Positions 5,390-5,962 of a stretch of DNA of 5,962 nucleotides are shown one piece after another. Numbering within the stretch: position 1 is the stretch's first letter; the number at the start of each line of letters is the position of its first letter. The stretch lies in contig JAFAQW010000147.1 in the NCBI GenBank assembly GCA_019245995.1, positions 1-5,962 on the forward strand. Direction: 5' to 3'. This DNA is from Vulcanimicrobiota bacterium. Its GTDB lineage: Bacteria; Vulcanimicrobiota; Vulcanimicrobiia; Vulcanimicrobiales; Vulcanimicrobiaceae. Under the pieces are notes generated by a model. That model searched no databases, was not told where the DNA came from, and worked only from the letters and a program-made list of their open reading frames with translations. The position numbers and the translations under genes were made by a program.

Positions 5390-5807
5390 CGCGCTCCAGC
5401 CAGCGTTCGGGATGTGCGAACGGCGCGAAGCCATAGCGCCCGTAGAGCTCGTGGGCGTCGCGGGTCGCCAGAATCCATCGACGGATGCGCGCGAACTCAG
5501 GGTCGGCGAAGATATAGCCCATCAGCCGTTTGCCGAGGCCGCGTCGACGGTACGCCTCGTGAATTACCACGTCGCAAAGCCACACGAACGTGGCGAAGTC
5601 GGTGACTGCGCGGGCGAAGCCCACTTGTCGCCCGGTCGTATTTTCGTAGACTCCGAAGCACCGCGAATGCCGAATTGAACGTTCGATGACGTCGCGCGGG
5701 CGATTGGCTGCCCAGTAGCTGTTGCGAAGAAAGCCTTCAACGGCGTCAAGGTCCAGGCGGGCCGGGTCCGTGCTGACTTCAAACTGATCGCCGGTCAAAC
5801 TGCTCAT
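5355..5807 (-). CDS. GNAT-family N-acetyltransferase
   Basis: A 150-residue single-domain cytosolic acetyltransferase using acetyl-CoA. The beta4/alpha3 acetyl-CoA pyrophosphate loop is V-V-I-H-E-A-Y-R-R-R-G-L-G-K-R-L (80-95), with the R-x-x-G-x-G/A signature at R87-R-R-G-L-G. The late motif W-I-L-A-T-R-D-A-H-E-L-Y-G-R-Y-G-F (111-127) is the usual D-A-x-x-L-Y-x-x-x-G-F close of the fold. The length suits a minimal GNAT. The acceptor substrate is not identifiable. The final residues after W-L-E-R-V (N-D-G-T-G-S-S-G-S-S) are low-complexity. They are encoded in and beside the 35-base overlap with the convergent small membrane gene, and they look like an extension beyond the fold. The ATG at 5807 has no clear Shine-Dalgarno sequence. 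Confidence 0.9.
   Translation of the reverse strand: MSSLTGDQFEVSTDPARLDLDAVEGFLRNSYWAANRPRDVIERSIRHSRCFGVYENTTGRQVGFARAVTDFATFVWLCDVVIHEAYRRRGLGKRLMGYIFADPEFARIRRWILATRDAHELYGRYGFAPFAHPERWLERVNDGTGSSGSS
5359..5376. repeat. Tandem 9-base direct repeat in the overlap of two convergent genes
   Basis: GACGATCCT occurs twice head to tail (5359-5367 and 5368-5376). Being a multiple of three, it preserves both reading frames. It contributes the repeated Thr-Ile-Leu of the small membrane protein on the plus strand and the repeated Gly-Ser-Ser of the acetyltransferase on the minus strand. Confidence 0.8.
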
Positions 5808-5863
5808 GGGTAGGCATGGTTACACGAACTATCGCTAAATGTCATGTCATTCCAGCACGCACG

Positions 5864-5962
5864 ATGTTTCGCGGAAGTAACAAAAAGGGGCAGAGTCAAA
5901 GAGCCGCTTTCAATGGCCGGCCAACCCAAGATGACGTGGAGTACGACTTGCCGCGAAATGAG
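5864..5962 (+). CDS. Possible start of an unidentified gene running off the right edge (partial)
   Basis: From the ATG at 5864 the frame stays open for 33 codons to the window end, giving a hydrophilic, basic N-terminus (MFRGSNKKGQSQRAAF) that turns acidic (D-D-V-E-Y-D-L-P-R-N-E). Codons in the second half mostly end in G or C, as in the neighbouring genes; the first half does not. There is no obvious ribosome binding site, and no family is recognised. A second plus-strand frame (ATG 5913) and minus-strand frames are also open here, so the frame choice is uncertain. The segment 5808-5863 before it holds nothing I can identify beyond a short ATGTC tandem repeat. Confidence 0.3.
   Translation, partial: MFRGSNKKGQSQRAAFNGRPTQDDVEYDLPRNE

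Noticed and set aside
5808..5870. Promoter for the acetyltransferase gene on the minus strand
   Set aside because: A GATAGT-like -10 can be found, but there is no -35 box at acceptable spacing, so the match is not above chance.

Overview
This is a compact, high-GC bacterial window (well above 60% G+C by eye, not counted) with genes on both strands and very short intergenic gaps. No rRNA, tRNA, CRISPR, insertion sequence or phage module is visible. The lineage cannot be fixed from the sequence. The mix of a SixA-type phosphatase, an AqpZ-type aquaporin, a UbiB-family kinase with a C-terminal membrane hairpin, a DUF3311 protein and an unusual Fpg-family glycosylase fits a free-living aerobic high-GC bacterium such as a soil proteobacterium, acidobacterium or Eremiobacterota-like organism. 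That placement is a low-confidence inference.

Layout, left to right. At 1-68 (minus) lies the first 22 codons of a gene running off the left edge, probably a PLP-dependent trans-sulfuration enzyme. Divergent from it, a two-gene plus-strand unit holds a SixA-like histidine phosphatase (122-619) and an exported alpha/beta hydrolase (631-1557). The hydrolase converges, with a 10-base gap, on an aquaporin Z gene on the minus strand (1568-2302). A roughly 80-base divergent spacer (2303-2384) separates the aquaporin from a UbiB/ABC1 kinase-like gene (2385 or 2406 to 3989). The kinase stop codon overlaps the stop of a small convergent DUF3311 membrane protein (3986-4183) within one CTAG. DUF3311 in turn diverges, across a 40-base spacer with two mutually exclusive hairpins, from an Fpg/Nei-family DNA glycosylase (4224-5111). 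Then come a 71-residue coiled-coil/single-span membrane protein (5174-5389) and a convergent GNAT acetyltransferase (5355-5807) whose 3' ends overlap by 35 bases. The right edge (5808-5962) is lower in G+C and holds at best the start of a further plus-strand gene.

The genes do not form one pathway. They look like a run of short housekeeping and accessory units: phosphorelay control, envelope hydrolysis, water flux, quinone or lipid-related kinase, DNA base-excision repair and acetyl transfer. I do not see a convincing new multi-gene system. The points most worth a second look are the Fpg paralogue with the zinc-finger arginine replaced and an added C-terminal tail, the Gly/Ser-rich loop in the UbiB-family protein, the DUF3311 gene without its usual symporter partner, and the small heptad-repeat membrane protein that shares its 3' end with the acetyltransferase.
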